DNA of 64,000 nt. It comes from JABDMH01 sp965223215. Its GTDB lineage: Bacteria > Bacteroidota > Bacteroidia > Chitinophagales > Saprospiraceae. Made by a program: the position numbers and the translations under genes. This document shows, in pieces, positions 1 to 9,458 of the stretch. Below the pieces are notes generated by a model. The model saw only the letters and a list, made by a program, of their open reading frames with translations, made no database searches and was not told the DNA's origin. Location of the stretch: assembly GCA_965223215.1 (NCBI GenBank), contig CBDCVZ010000010.1:7564001-7628000 (forward strand), written 5' to 3'. Position 1 is the stretch's first letter. Each line of letters begins with the position of its first letter.

Positions 1-150
1 CTAAGGACATCTTAGCCAACATGCAGTCGGCAAGGCTACTTTCGCTCAGTATAGTAGGACTGGACTTAGGATAATCTATTCAGCAACTATAAGGCAAATA
101 CCGGTACGGATGGTGCATGTCGAAGTCTTCAAGTAGGAGACATCCACCCA

Positions 151-1107
151 TCATTGATTCATAACAAATTTATATCCCACACCTCGGATATTGATGATTT
201 TCAGATTTGGATCTGCCATCAATCTCTTGCGAAGTTTGGAAATAAATACATCCAAAGTGCGCCCGGTGTAATCACCATCATCACCCCATACGGCCTTGAG
301 AATCTTTTCGCGCTTGACCGTCTGATTTGAGGCGTCATAAAGTAGGGTCAGCAGGTCGGCTTCCTTACTGGTTAATTCTGTATGACCCTCTTTATGAAGG
401 AGTGTCATATTACGCTTATTAAATTGATAATCTCCGATCGAAACTAAATCTGGGTCTTGGTGAACTTTGCCATTTTTCCTCCGGAAATGCAGCAGTGAAC
501 CAATTAATATCAGAGGTGAAAGAAGCAATAAAACGAAGAGGCCCCTACCGAAGTTTTTTGTCACAGCAACCTTTCCATCTGATGCGGATGCGGTCTGCTT
601 GGTGGCCATGTTGGAATGAAGATCATGCAAGATTGTTCCTGAATTTTTTTCCATTTGCCAGTTATCGGATTTGAACAGGGTGATGAAAAGGTTATAGCAA
701 GATTTTGGGAGGACCCTACCTGCACAAGGTACCAAATCAGAACGCCAGGTATTTTGGACCTCAAAACTGTAGACAACCTCGTGGGATAGGCATTGTTCCA
801 CTTCGACGATGAAATGGTGAGCAAAATCGGTCTCTTCCACAACCCCGATAACGGTCTTGACTAGGTCAGTAGGATTGAAGGAGAACTCGGTGCTGAACGG
901 GATCTTAAAGCGCGCTTCCTCTTTCGTGATCGGCAGCACCCGTGATGTTGAATCGCCAATACTGAGTAGGAAGTGATGACCAATCAAACGCATGCTCACC
1001 CGCATACTTTTATCATCAAGGTAGTTGGCACGAGGGTGGACTGCCGCAGTCAAAAGATTGAGCATTGTGATTAGAACAACGCAAATTTTTATGAGCTTGG
1101 TGACCAT
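151..1107 (-). CDS. Membrane-anchored winged-helix transcriptional regulator
   Basis: A 318-residue protein. An N-terminal hydrophobic segment (about 5-22) acts as signal or anchor, a roughly 160-residue presumably periplasmic region follows, a second hydrophobic segment lies at about 189-208 (LFVLLLLSPLILIGSLL), and the C-terminal 95 residues form an OmpR/PhoB-type DNA-binding winged helix (ELTSKEADLLTLL, TLDVFISKLRKRL, IINIRGVGYKF). There is no receiver domain, so DNA binding would be controlled directly through the membrane, in the manner of ToxR/CadC but with the DNA-binding domain at the C terminus. Such proteins are common but mostly unstudied in Bacteroidota. The ligand is unknown. It is the last gene on this strand before the window edge; the next gene upstream is an ion cotransporter 150 bp away, which could be a target. 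Confidence 0.85.
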   Translation of the reverse strand: MVTKLIKICVVLITMLNLLTAAVHPRANYLDDKSMRVSMRLIGHHFLLSIGDSTSRVLPITKEEARFKIPFSTEFSFNPTDLVKTVIGVVEETDFAHHFIVEVEQCLSHEVVYSFEVQNTWRSDLVPCAGRVLPKSCYNLFITLFKSDNWQMEKNSGTILHDLHSNMATKQTASASDGKVAVTKNFGRGLFVLLLLSPLILIGSLLHFRRKNGKVHQDPDLVSIGDYQFNKRNMTLLHKEGHTELTSKEADLLTLLYDASNQTVKREKILKAVWGDDGDYTGRTLDVFISKLRKRLMADPNLKIINIRGVGYKFVMNQ

Positions 1108-1260
1108 GTTACAAAATTACTGGATTTGGTAAGCCGGCAGCGGTGGATCCATTCGAATTTACATTAATTTACACTCGATCACAGTTAGGAGAATGGCATT
1201 CATGGATAGAGTAATGGTTAGACGTTGGGTACCGATATTAGACGGGAGGATTTTCAAAAG

Positions 1261-3510
1261 TTATGCAAATGCATTTTCGATCCCGGAGTCTTGCGTATAT
1301 AAAAAGGATGCCTCTAAATGCTGCGTACGACTCCGCAATGCTACCATGTCGATGTGTTCGGGTACTAGATAGGTAACATTAAGGTCTCCTCTGACGCCCC
1401 TGGCAACGGCACTACCGATGCCGCCATGCCAAAACTTTTGCGTGGTCTCTTTTGGTATTCTTGCGTAAATGCATAGACGATTCAGATTCACGGCAACTTC
1501 CGTTTCGACATCTTCCTCATCCATCAGCACGTGAATTGTAAGCTGACCCCTCCAGTTTCTCACCAGTAAATAGGCAGTCAATATCGCCAGGTTTAAATGA
1601 GGTACTTTCGCGTCGTCGACATGACGGATGTCTCTGGCATGAATCCAGAGATTGATCGTTTGTTCTAATCCTAAGCCAACTTTGCCATAGGGAATGTAGA
1701 GATATGAACTGAATTGCAAGGCCACGGCTCGTTCCAGTAGTTCTTTGTAAAGACCGTCCTCCGAGCGGTCATCCGTCAGACTGAGAAAGATGGAATTCGG
1801 CCGAAAGAAGGTAGCCTTCATCGATTGCATCGCGGAGGTCATCGCGGTCAGAAAATCCGGAGCATCCACTACAGCATGCATGCTGGTAATATTGGTCGCC
1901 ATAAAGTGTTGCCTTATTTCAAGCAGCCGTCGCTCCATGAGTTTTCGATTGGATTCCTTGGGAAATCCAAGAATTTTGATGGATCCCTTGGGGTTTGCCA
2001 GGGAATACAAAATCTTATAGGAACGAACCACATCTGCAGCCCGATGAGCTGGCACAATCATATTGGGTTGCCAAGCTCTCTCCTTGGCTTCTGGGAGATT
2101 GTTCACCATTTTCGCCGACCATTCAGCCAGGGCATTAAATAAACCGGATCGCGTATCACCGGCCTCTGTCGAAAATTTCTTGTTTAGTAGCAAGATATAC
2201 GCTCCGACGACTACAGCCAGGGCGATCAGACTCACCGTTGGGTTTACAATAAACATGGCAAAGAAGCAGCCGATGGTTCCCAGCAGGGGCACCAATAATG
2301 GCACGCGAAACGTGGGGCGAAAACTCACCTGTCCTAGACTCTGTTCAATCAAAACCACTACATTGATCATGGCGTAAGTGATCAAAAAAAACATGGTTAA
2401 AAGCGGAGCAATCGCGTTGAGGTTACGCAGGAGCAGCGCTAAGATGACCAATAGGGAGGTGATCATTAGGGCATTTTTGGGTTCACCCTTTTTGTCGGTC
2501 TGAGCCAGGTCCTTATTTCTAATCAAAATTTTGTTTTGGCCTAAGGCGAAAAGTATGCGAGGTGCACCAACGAGCGAGGATAATGCAGAAGAAAAGGTTG
2601 CACCGAGGAGTCCTGCGAGCACAATGGGTGACCAGATTGCTTTGTCAATTAAGATGTTGTAATTACTTACTAGTTCTTGTGGTGTTGCAATCATGGCCAG
2701 AAAAATGGCCAAGGCAACGTAAATGAGCGTAGACAAAACAACTGCTGAAATGGTCCCAGTTGGAATGCTCTTGCGCGGATTTTCTAGATCCCCAGACATA
2801 TTGGCACCTGCCATAATACCTGTCACCGCTGGAAAAAATACTGCAAAGACAATCCAAAAATTGGAACCGGAATAATTATTTTCCGCACTTCCTGGATAAC
2901 TTCCAAACCACTGAAAATTGAAATTGAGTGGGGTATTAATTGCTGCCAACCCTATTGAAATAAGCGCTCCGACAATGATGGCTAAAATGATGTATTGAGT
3001 CTTGAATGCAAAGTCAGCACTGATATTAGCAATCCCAAAAACAAGGAGGAAAGTGAGAAAATCGACCAGTATTGCGGAGTGGCCTGGGAATAGCCATAAC
3101 CAACCCTCTCGAAAACCGAAAATGTACATGGCCACGGCAATGGCTTGTGCCAGATAGAGCGGAATGCCAATCGCTCCCCCTGCTTCCAGGCCCAGAGATT
3201 GTGAGATTATAGAAAAGGCCCCTCCTGCCTTGATGCGAATATTGGTGGTGATCGAAGACATCGACAGCGCCGTGAAGAAGGTGATGGCCGAGGCCAATAA
3301 AATGATCATTAAGCCACCCAATAAACCTGCGTTGCCAACGACCCAGCCGGTACGAAGAAAGAGAATGACACCCAGGATGGTCAGTAGGGTTGGTGTAAAT
3401 ACCCCCTGAAAAGCCTTGAATTTTTTTCGGGTGAGCACAGGAGCATCGTTTATCTCCAGGCTGGTACCTTCATTTTCCAGTTCTAAAGATCCTTCTGCTG
3501 GTGGCTCCAT
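1261..3510 (-). CDS. SLC12-type cation-chloride cotransporter (amino acid permease superfamily)
   Basis: A 749-residue membrane protein. After about 35 hydrophilic residues it starts the conserved first helix (TLLTILGVILFLRTGWVVG) typical of the Na-K-Cl/K-Cl cotransporter branch of the APC superfamily. About twelve transmembrane helices follow to roughly residue 455, with the family GANMSGDLENPRKSIPTG motif near residue 240. The last 290 residues are a soluble cytoplasmic domain, as in eukaryotic SLC12 proteins. It probably moves inorganic cations with chloride across the inner membrane, although some bacterial relatives may carry other solutes. The start is the ATG giving MEPPAEGS; no better upstream start is visible. 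No partner genes are adjacent. The assignment to family is firm, the substrate is not. Confidence 0.85.
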   Translation of the reverse strand: MEPPAEGSLELENEGTSLEINDAPVLTRKKFKAFQGVFTPTLLTILGVILFLRTGWVVGNAGLLGGLMIILLASAITFFTALSMSSITTNIRIKAGGAFSIISQSLGLEAGGAIGIPLYLAQAIAVAMYIFGFREGWLWLFPGHSAILVDFLTFLLVFGIANISADFAFKTQYIILAIIVGALISIGLAAINTPLNFNFQWFGSYPGSAENNYSGSNFWIVFAVFFPAVTGIMAGANMSGDLENPRKSIPTGTISAVVLSTLIYVALAIFLAMIATPQELVSNYNILIDKAIWSPIVLAGLLGATFSSALSSLVGAPRILFALGQNKILIRNKDLAQTDKKGEPKNALMITSLLVILALLLRNLNAIAPLLTMFFLITYAMINVVVLIEQSLGQVSFRPTFRVPLLVPLLGTIGCFFAMFIVNPTVSLIALAVVVGAYILLLNKKFSTEAGDTRSGLFNALAEWSAKMVNNLPEAKERAWQPNMIVPAHRAADVVRSYKILYSLANPKGSIKILGFPKESNRKLMERRLLEIRQHFMATNITSMHAVVDAPDFLTAMTSAMQSMKATFFRPNSIFLSLTDDRSEDGLYKELLERAVALQFSSYLYIPYGKVGLGLEQTINLWIHARDIRHVDDAKVPHLNLAILTAYLLVRNWRGQLTIHVLMDEEDVETEVAVNLNRLCIYARIPKETTQKFWHGGIGSAVARGVRGDLNVTYLVPEHIDMVALRSRTQHLEASFLYTQDSGIENAFA

Positions 3511-3635
3511 GATTTACATCTTTGGGTTGAGACAGATCCGCATGAATGAGGATCCGACATCATTGTACCAGTTTGCCATGTGGCTTACCAGTCGACAAAC
3601 TAATATAAATGAATTGATTTGAAGTATGGTGCTGC

Positions 3636-3665
3636 GCTGAAAATCTCTAACCACAGGATTTCAGC
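3636..3665. terminator. Candidate hairpin terminator after the FG-GAP lipoprotein gene
   Basis: GCTGAAAATC (3636-3645) pairs with GATTTCAGC (3657-3665), one A bulged, around an 11-nt loop. It lies 63 bp beyond the stop of the minus-strand lipoprotein gene and upstream of the next minus-strand gene. There is no clear T run, so it is only a candidate. Confidence 0.35.
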
Positions 3666-3727
3666 ACCGACAATTTCGGAACTTATTTATAGTGGTCTTG
3701 AAGGACTTGCTCAATTCAAATTGTTGA

Positions 3728-4936
3728 CTATCGGTCTGACACATCTGGATTGGACAACCACACTTCTATCGGTTGGAAGTCACCACTCCAATTTGCTCCG
3801 AAAACATCGGGATGGTCATCGCCGTTGAGATCGACGACTTCAATGCTGTGTGAGCCTCGCGTCGACAAAACCATCTTATCCCAACGGTTACCCCGGTCTC
3901 GGTTGAACAGTATGACCACTTCATCCGGATTTTGACCCTGATGCATTTCGGAATAAACGATGTCCACCAATCCATCATAATTTAGGTCGCTCACTTGCAC
4001 ACCATGAATCACACATTCGACAGAGTCAATTATCGGATGCTCCGTCCAAACGCTATGTCGATCCGAAGGCTGTTCAAACCACGATATGCGGTAATATTGT
4101 CCTGCCAGCTCTGAGGGGGTTAAAACGATATCCAATTTATGGTCTTCATTAAGGTCAGCCACAGCAATATTAGAGTTTGGATGCCAGTCTGAAATCTCAT
4201 GTCGTAGCCAAGGCTCACCCGCTGTATTCTCAAACCAAATGCCGGTAGCAACGACATCGGGATCCCCATCTTGGTCCAGGTCAATGACCCGTAACCCTTC
4301 TCCATGGGGACATTGCAATTGCTTTTCTTCCCATGCCCCGGTATCCCCCTGAATCCATAGATGGATTTGATTCCCCTTCCTGGTATTGAATTCGGATTGA
4401 TCTCGAGTGATGATGTCCAGGCGACCATCGAGGTTGAGGTCTGCCAGCTCTACGTCATGCGTAGCATGGTGGGCAATCTGATGTGATGTCCAGTCTTGGC
4501 TTGGTGCTTCAAGCAATCCCCCTGGATTTTCATACCAGAATAATCCACCCATCACGACATCAATATCGCCATCACCATCTATGTCGCCGGCCTCTCCATC
4601 CACGGTCTCATATCCACTGGTAGAAATGACGAATTTTTCCCAATGGGGATTTCTGTACCATACCAGGGGGCCCTTCTGACCACCGATGATAATATCTGGC
4701 TTACCGTCTGCATCAAGATCACCATACATTTTTGCCCAAGGATTTTGCACACTCGAAGAATCAATCTGCAGATAAGTAAATAAGGGGTTGGTCTCATTGG
4801 TGGACCTTGATCCATCTGAATTTGGTGGCGATCTCTGGCAGGCAAGGAAAAATTGTGAGATGATCAGAAGGAGACCAACTACTGGAAGATTGTATGCCTT
4901 ACCTCTTAAAAAAATGAACTGATAATTATTCAACAT
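3728..4936 (-). CDS. FG-GAP/VCBS-repeat lipoprotein
   Basis: A 402-residue predicted lipoprotein: hydrophobic signal ending in the lipobox-like FFLAC (Cys about residue 33). The mature part is an FG-GAP/VCBS type beta-propeller with about seven calcium-loop repeats of the form D-D-D-G-D (DLDADGKPDI, DIDGDGDIDV, DLNLDGRLDI, DLDQDGDPDV, DLNEDHKLDI, DLNYDGLVDI, DLNGDDHPDV). These loops bind Ca2+ and stabilise a surface propeller. It lies 231 bp downstream of a sortilin-like propeller gene on the same strand, so the two may be co-expressed as cell-envelope proteins. No catalytic residues are recognisable; the role is unknown, probably binding or adhesion at the outer membrane. Confidence 0.85.
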   Translation of the reverse strand: MLNNYQFIFLRGKAYNLPVVGLLLIISQFFLACQRSPPNSDGSRSTNETNPLFTYLQIDSSSVQNPWAKMYGDLDADGKPDIIIGGQKGPLVWYRNPHWEKFVISTSGYETVDGEAGDIDGDGDIDVVMGGLFWYENPGGLLEAPSQDWTSHQIAHHATHDVELADLNLDGRLDIITRDQSEFNTRKGNQIHLWIQGDTGAWEEKQLQCPHGEGLRVIDLDQDGDPDVVATGIWFENTAGEPWLRHEISDWHPNSNIAVADLNEDHKLDIVLTPSELAGQYYRISWFEQPSDRHSVWTEHPIIDSVECVIHGVQVSDLNYDGLVDIVYSEMHQGQNPDEVVILFNRDRGNRWDKMVLSTRGSHSIEVVDLNGDDHPDVFGANWSGDFQPIEVWLSNPDVSDR

Positions 4937-5167
4937 ATGCCAATGGTTGATTTACGAGGCAGGGTGTAATTCTTTGCCTGGCAGATGTCTGTTTTATGTT
5001 GCAATATCTAGTGACCATGATAGATACTTCTAATGATAAAGAAATCAGCCCGATAGAAAAATAAGTTACAAATCGGATTGTTGACATTTTTTTTAACTGC
5101 AGGTGTCCTCCAGTTCAAACCCAAAAAACCGCTAAGGGGCATGGTAACTATGGGAAGACGGTACCTA

Positions 5168-8100
5168 CTAAAATTTTCTACCCTGGGTCCAGGGGGCACC
5201 GGCCTCTGCCAATTCTTTTTCATATGATTCCAAGTTTACTAGATAGGCCGATAAATCTTGGCGAAATTCAGTGAAATCATCCTCCGCTAAATTGATGTTT
5301 TGAATCTGCGTTAGGGTCGGTTTTTGACGGGTGCCCCAGTGGCCGCTCTTAACCTGACCGACCCGCGATGCTATAGAAGGTGCAGTGGATTCACTCATTC
5401 GTTGCCGGATTGGATCACCGTTCAACCGCTTTTTCAGTTGTGACAATTGAGCGCTCAAGTCATCGAGACGACTAAAAAGAGCGGGTGCCGCTTTAGGCGT
5501 TTGAATTAGGGCCGCTCTCAAATGTGTTAGCCTCTGACTTATCTCATTCATTGTGCTGCTCGCATTGGAGATTTCTCGAGATAACAGACTCGTCTTTTTT
5601 TGAAATGCGGTCACTTGTTCGAAATCTGTACCGGCTGGATGGGTGGGAACGGGCTTGACCTGAAAGGTCGCTTTTTCTTCCAGGCTTTTCAGCACACCGC
5701 GATACATTTGATAAAGCTCGACTTCATATTTGCCAGGGCCTGCAAAGGGGCCCTCTGCCGAACCTACCCAGGGTGGTTGGAAGGCGGGTTTTGTCAATCG
5801 AATTGGATCTGGTGCAGGGAGTCTCAGGTCCCAATTTACTCGATGTAATCCCTTTTCAGCTTTTCCTTTGATCCATCGAACCGCTTCACCTTTTTCGTTG
5901 CGTACCAAGAGTAGAATTTGTGGCTCAGGCTCCAAAGATTCGTCGAACAGCGCATCCCAACCAGGAAAAGGAATGCTCTCACTTGCTTCGCGCAACGATG
6001 CCTCACGGTCATGCCGGGATGCTTCGATGGTTTGAGGCACTTCCGGCAGATAGTAAGTAATCACAGCACCGAATGGTGGATTATCAGAGACAAATTGTGT
6101 CGTGCCTTGGCTGGGCATTCCACGTGCTTGCATGGGCTCATTTGGTACGTACCACCATGCATCCCGGATGGGAAAGAGCTCGTGCTTTTCAGCAGTCACT
6201 GCTTCTTCAATTTCACGCAGCACAGAATAATCGTCCAGAATGTAGAAGCCTCTCCCAAAGCTTGCTCCCACAAGATCATTGTCACGTTGATGGAGCTCCA
6301 GATCACGAAAGGGAATGGTAGGCACACCGCCGCTTAACTTGAGCCAGTTGATCCCTTGATTTGGAGAAAAAAATAGACCAAATTCAGTACCTATGAAGAG
6401 TAGGTTTGGATTGATATGGTCTTGCTTGACACCCCAGACTATATTGGGAGTCGGTAGATCACCAAGGATGGATTGCCAACTTTGTCCGCGATCCCGACTG
6501 ATGAATAAATAGGGGCGGAGGTCTCCAAATTTATGCGCATCTGCCGCCACGAAAACCACGTTCGGATCATGACCGGAAGTCTCCAGGTCGTTAATGAAGG
6601 ACCGCTCGGGAAGATCGGGCAACCTTTCGCTTTTTTGCCAGCTTTCTCCCCCATTTTCACTGATGTGAATCACCCCATCATCAGATCCGGTGTAAAGTAG
6701 CCCCTCAATCATCGGAGACTCCGAGATGGCAGTTAAAGTCGCGTATTTAGACATGGCCCCGTTGTCATACAAAGCATCGACACTCCAAACCCGTCCAATC
6801 GCTTCTAATTCATACCGGTTAGTATTCGTGGTTAGATCACCACTGATGTTTGTCCATGATTGACCCTGATCCTCACTTCGCCACAAGCGCTGGGAACCGA
6901 AGTATAGCCGGTTTCGGTTGTGTGGACTGATTAGAAAAGGGCTGTCCCAATTCCATCTTTCGGGTGGATCACTAGGACCTGGTTGAGGTTGGATTCCTAG
7001 TCCTTCTTCACTCCTTCGATCATGGCGATAGAGCAGGCCCTGTTGGATCTCCATATACACCATGTTGGGGTCATCCGGGTCGAAAGCGCAGTCGTATCCA
7101 TCGGCTCCTAAAGGTACGTACCAGTCTTGATTGCGAACGCCCTCGGTGTTCATGGTTCTGGATGGACCAATTAGAGTGCCCAGGTCTTGAGCCCCACCAA
7201 CGATGTTGTAGAAAGGCTCGGAGTTATCTAAGCCAAGTTTGTAGAATTGTGAGATCGGCAGATTCGGAAAATGCCTCCAAGTGGTACCTTGGTCATAGGA
7301 TTCATACAGACCCCCATCGGTGCCTGCGATTAGGTGCATGCCATTTTGTGGATCAATCCACAAGGCATGGTTGTCACTGTGTTTTTCACGACCGGTACCC
7401 AAATAGTCAAAGTTTTTACCGCCATCTCGAGAAATATGAAGAAAGACATCCATTTGGTAAATCAGATTGGGATCCGTGGGAGATGCTTCAATTTCTTGAT
7501 AATAATGCGGTCCAGTGCCTCCCGATATATATTCTGAACATTTTTCCCAACTGGCTCCTTTATCACGAGATTGATAAAATCCCTTTTCATCCGCGTCGGC
7601 TTCAATGGTTGCAAAGACGAGATCTGGGTCGGCCGGGGTGACGGCTAGGCCAATCTTGCCCACGTCTCCATCGGGCAATCCCCTGGCTAGTTTTCGCCAG
7701 GAGTCACCACCATCTTCGGATTTATAGATTCCTGAATTTGGACCACCAGCGAGCAGTGACCATGTGTGTCTGCGTCGTTGATAAGCAGCAGCATACAAAA
7801 CGTCTGGATTAGAAGGATCAAATTCCACATCAGTGACACCTGTATTTTCGTCGATTTCTAGTATGTGCTCCCAGGTCTGTCCGCGGTCTTTGGACCTATA
7901 TAAACCTCTCTCACCACCACTTGACCACAGGGGCCCTTCGGCAGCCGCATATACAACCTTACTATTGCGCGGATCGATCAGCAACTTGCCGATGTGCTCG
8001 GACCTGGTTAGACCCATTTGTAGCCATGTTTTACCTCCATCGTCACTTCGATAAATTCCATCGCCCCAGCCCACATGACGGCCACTGACATTTTCTCCAG

Positions 8101-8443
8101 TTCCAACCCAAATGGTTTCGGCATGGTTGGGATCGATCGCAACGGTGCCAATGGAGTAGGAGGGTTGATCATCAAAAATCGGATGCCATGTGATGCCCCG
8201 ATTGGTGGTCTTCCAGAGACCTCCAGACCCTACGGCTATATACCAGGTGCTCTGATCATCATGACTCACGGCAATGTCGGCAATTCGACCACCCATCAGG
8301 GCAGGACCGATATTGCGCAATTTGAGATCGGTTACCGCGTCGGCTAGGTTCGTGGTGGATCCGTTTTGTGCCTCTAGCATCCCAGGGTAAAATATGCTGC
8401 ATAGGAAAAAAGTGATCAAAAGAGTTAGGTGGTTTCTAAACAT
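5168..8443 (-). CDS. Sortilin/VPS10-type BNR-repeat exported protein
   Basis: A 1091-residue exported protein with an N-terminal signal peptide (LTLLITFFLCSIFYPGMLEA then Q). The bulk is a large beta-propeller with many Asp-box/BNR motifs (SxDxGxTW), for example SDDGGKTW, SKDRGQTW, SEDGGDSW, SRDKGASW and SEDQGQSW. The start of the mature part reads RNIGPALMGGRI, followed by WVGTGE and WGDGIYRS, the hallmark of the 'VPS10/sortilin domain glycosyl hydrolase' family abundant in Bacteroidota. The last 250 residues carry a Pro-rich beta domain and a helical segment (about 960-1060). No enzymatic activity has been securely shown for this family as far as I know. A paralogue is encoded at 27800-30736. 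Confidence 0.88.
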   Translation of the reverse strand: MFRNHLTLLITFFLCSIFYPGMLEAQNGSTTNLADAVTDLKLRNIGPALMGGRIADIAVSHDDQSTWYIAVGSGGLWKTTNRGITWHPIFDDQPSYSIGTVAIDPNHAETIWVGTGENVSGRHVGWGDGIYRSDDGGKTWLQMGLTRSEHIGKLLIDPRNSKVVYAAAEGPLWSSGGERGLYRSKDRGQTWEHILEIDENTGVTDVEFDPSNPDVLYAAAYQRRRHTWSLLAGGPNSGIYKSEDGGDSWRKLARGLPDGDVGKIGLAVTPADPDLVFATIEADADEKGFYQSRDKGASWEKCSEYISGGTGPHYYQEIEASPTDPNLIYQMDVFLHISRDGGKNFDYLGTGREKHSDNHALWIDPQNGMHLIAGTDGGLYESYDQGTTWRHFPNLPISQFYKLGLDNSEPFYNIVGGAQDLGTLIGPSRTMNTEGVRNQDWYVPLGADGYDCAFDPDDPNMVYMEIQQGLLYRHDRRSEEGLGIQPQPGPSDPPERWNWDSPFLISPHNRNRLYFGSQRLWRSEDQGQSWTNISGDLTTNTNRYELEAIGRVWSVDALYDNGAMSKYATLTAISESPMIEGLLYTGSDDGVIHISENGGESWQKSERLPDLPERSFINDLETSGHDPNVVFVAADAHKFGDLRPYLFISRDRGQSWQSILGDLPTPNIVWGVKQDHINPNLLFIGTEFGLFFSPNQGINWLKLSGGVPTIPFRDLELHQRDNDLVGASFGRGFYILDDYSVLREIEEAVTAEKHELFPIRDAWWYVPNEPMQARGMPSQGTTQFVSDNPPFGAVITYYLPEVPQTIEASRHDREASLREASESIPFPGWDALFDESLEPEPQILLLVRNEKGEAVRWIKGKAEKGLHRVNWDLRLPAPDPIRLTKPAFQPPWVGSAEGPFAGPGKYEVELYQMYRGVLKSLEEKATFQVKPVPTHPAGTDFEQVTAFQKKTSLLSREISNASSTMNEISQRLTHLRAALIQTPKAAPALFSRLDDLSAQLSQLKKRLNGDPIRQRMSESTAPSIASRVGQVKSGHWGTRQKPTLTQIQNINLAEDDFTEFRQDLSAYLVNLESYEKELAEAGAPWTQGRKF

Positions 8444-8757
8444 GGTCAGATTTTTTTCTGATAAAAAATATGGTAGTGGATGATCTCAATATTGGGTCAG
8501 TCGATCGTGACTAAGTTAACTTTTGTGCTTTAAAATACAGAAGTCAATCCGGTGCTGGAGCACATTTTACGGAGTCATTTGCCGGGCAATTATGGTGGCT
8601 GTGTGAAATATTTCGAAACCTGTGGCCATGCACTCGGCAGGTCAGTTCGACTTTTTAGTTAAGCTCAGTCACTTCATGACTGAGATCAAACAGCGGGCTG
8701 ACGTCAATCAGATTAATACTCTCCGGAGATGCATAAATTTCAAGAGAAAAAAATACC
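8444..8757. other. Divergent intergenic region upstream of the YceI-like gene
   Basis: 314 bp between divergent genes. It holds the 5' regions of both neighbours and one clear dyad (8664-8684, listed separately). I see no coding sequence in it. Confidence 0.6.
8664..8684. promoter_or_regulatory. Perfect 8-bp inverted repeat upstream of the YceI-like gene
   Basis: CTCAGTCA (8664-8671), loop CTTCA, TGACTGAG (8677-8684). It sits 74 bp before the ATG at 8758 and has no T run, so an operator or a leader hairpin is more likely than a terminator. Function is inferred only from symmetry and position. Confidence 0.3.
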
Positions 8758-9354
8758 ATGAAAAAGTTATTATTCATTTATCTACTTGGACTGTCATTTA
8801 TTTGGGCACAAGCTCAAAACAATCTTGTGGTTGTCAATCATGACCTGACCATTTCTGGTACCTCAACATTGAAAGACTGGACCATGAAGGCAGAACAACT
8901 CAGTATCGAAGGTCAAGCGATTCAAGAGGCAGGCGAGTTGACAGGCTTTAAAGATGTTGTGGTTACCGTTGAAGTTGCCGGAATCAAGAGTGATCATGAA
9001 GCTATGGACCAAAATACCTTTGAAGCTTTGAAGGGATCAGAATTTCCGCAGATTAAATTTGCTTTTTCCGATGATGTCACTGTTTTCAAACAAACCAGTG
9101 ATCTCTTTATGGCGATCTGCCGTGGGGATATTACTCTGGCCGGAGAGAGTAGGGCCATTAGTTTCCAAGCTCAGGGGAGGTGGAAGGGATCAAAAAAAAT
9201 GGTATTAAAAGGATCCCATAAGTTCAATATGACAGATTTTGGTGTCGATCCACCAACCTTTCTGTTGGGGGCTAACAAAACGGGTGATGAGGTAACCATA
9301 GATTTAGAGCTTACCTTAGCCATCGAGTCTGGTGCTGCGGCAGCAAAGGAATAA
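8758..9354 (+). CDS. YceI-family periplasmic lipid-binding-like protein
   Basis: A 198-residue secreted protein with signal peptide MKKLLFIYLLGLSFIWAQA. The mature part has the YceI pattern: an early beta-hairpin (DLTISGTSTLKDW), a central region with DQNTFEALKGSEFPQIKF, and DFGVDPPTFLLGANKTGDEV near the C terminus. YceI proteins are lipocalin-like barrels that bind isoprenoid or long-chain lipids in the periplasm; the ligand here is unknown. The first ATG after the intergenic region gives an ideal signal peptide, which fixes the start. It is followed 104 bp later by a Tat-exported enzyme but there is no evidence that they are linked functionally. Confidence 0.88.
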   Translation: MKKLLFIYLLGLSFIWAQAQNNLVVVNHDLTISGTSTLKDWTMKAEQLSIEGQAIQEAGELTGFKDVVVTVEVAGIKSDHEAMDQNTFEALKGSEFPQIKFAFSDDVTVFKQTSDLFMAICRGDITLAGESRAISFQAQGRWKGSKKMVLKGSHKFNMTDFGVDPPTFLLGANKTGDEVTIDLELTLAIESGAAAAKE

Positions 9355-9458
9355 GAGGTGTATTAAATAGAGCTAATTGGGTGGGGCCATTCGAAAGCGC
9401 CATAATAAGCGTACATTGAGATTTTCATTTTGATGAGGATAAAATCAAGTCGTATTTT

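Noticed and set aside
3..74. A 23-codon plus-strand frame at the left edge ending in TAA
   Set aside because: It could be the C-terminus of a gene starting outside the window, but it is short and shows no domain, so it was not annotated.
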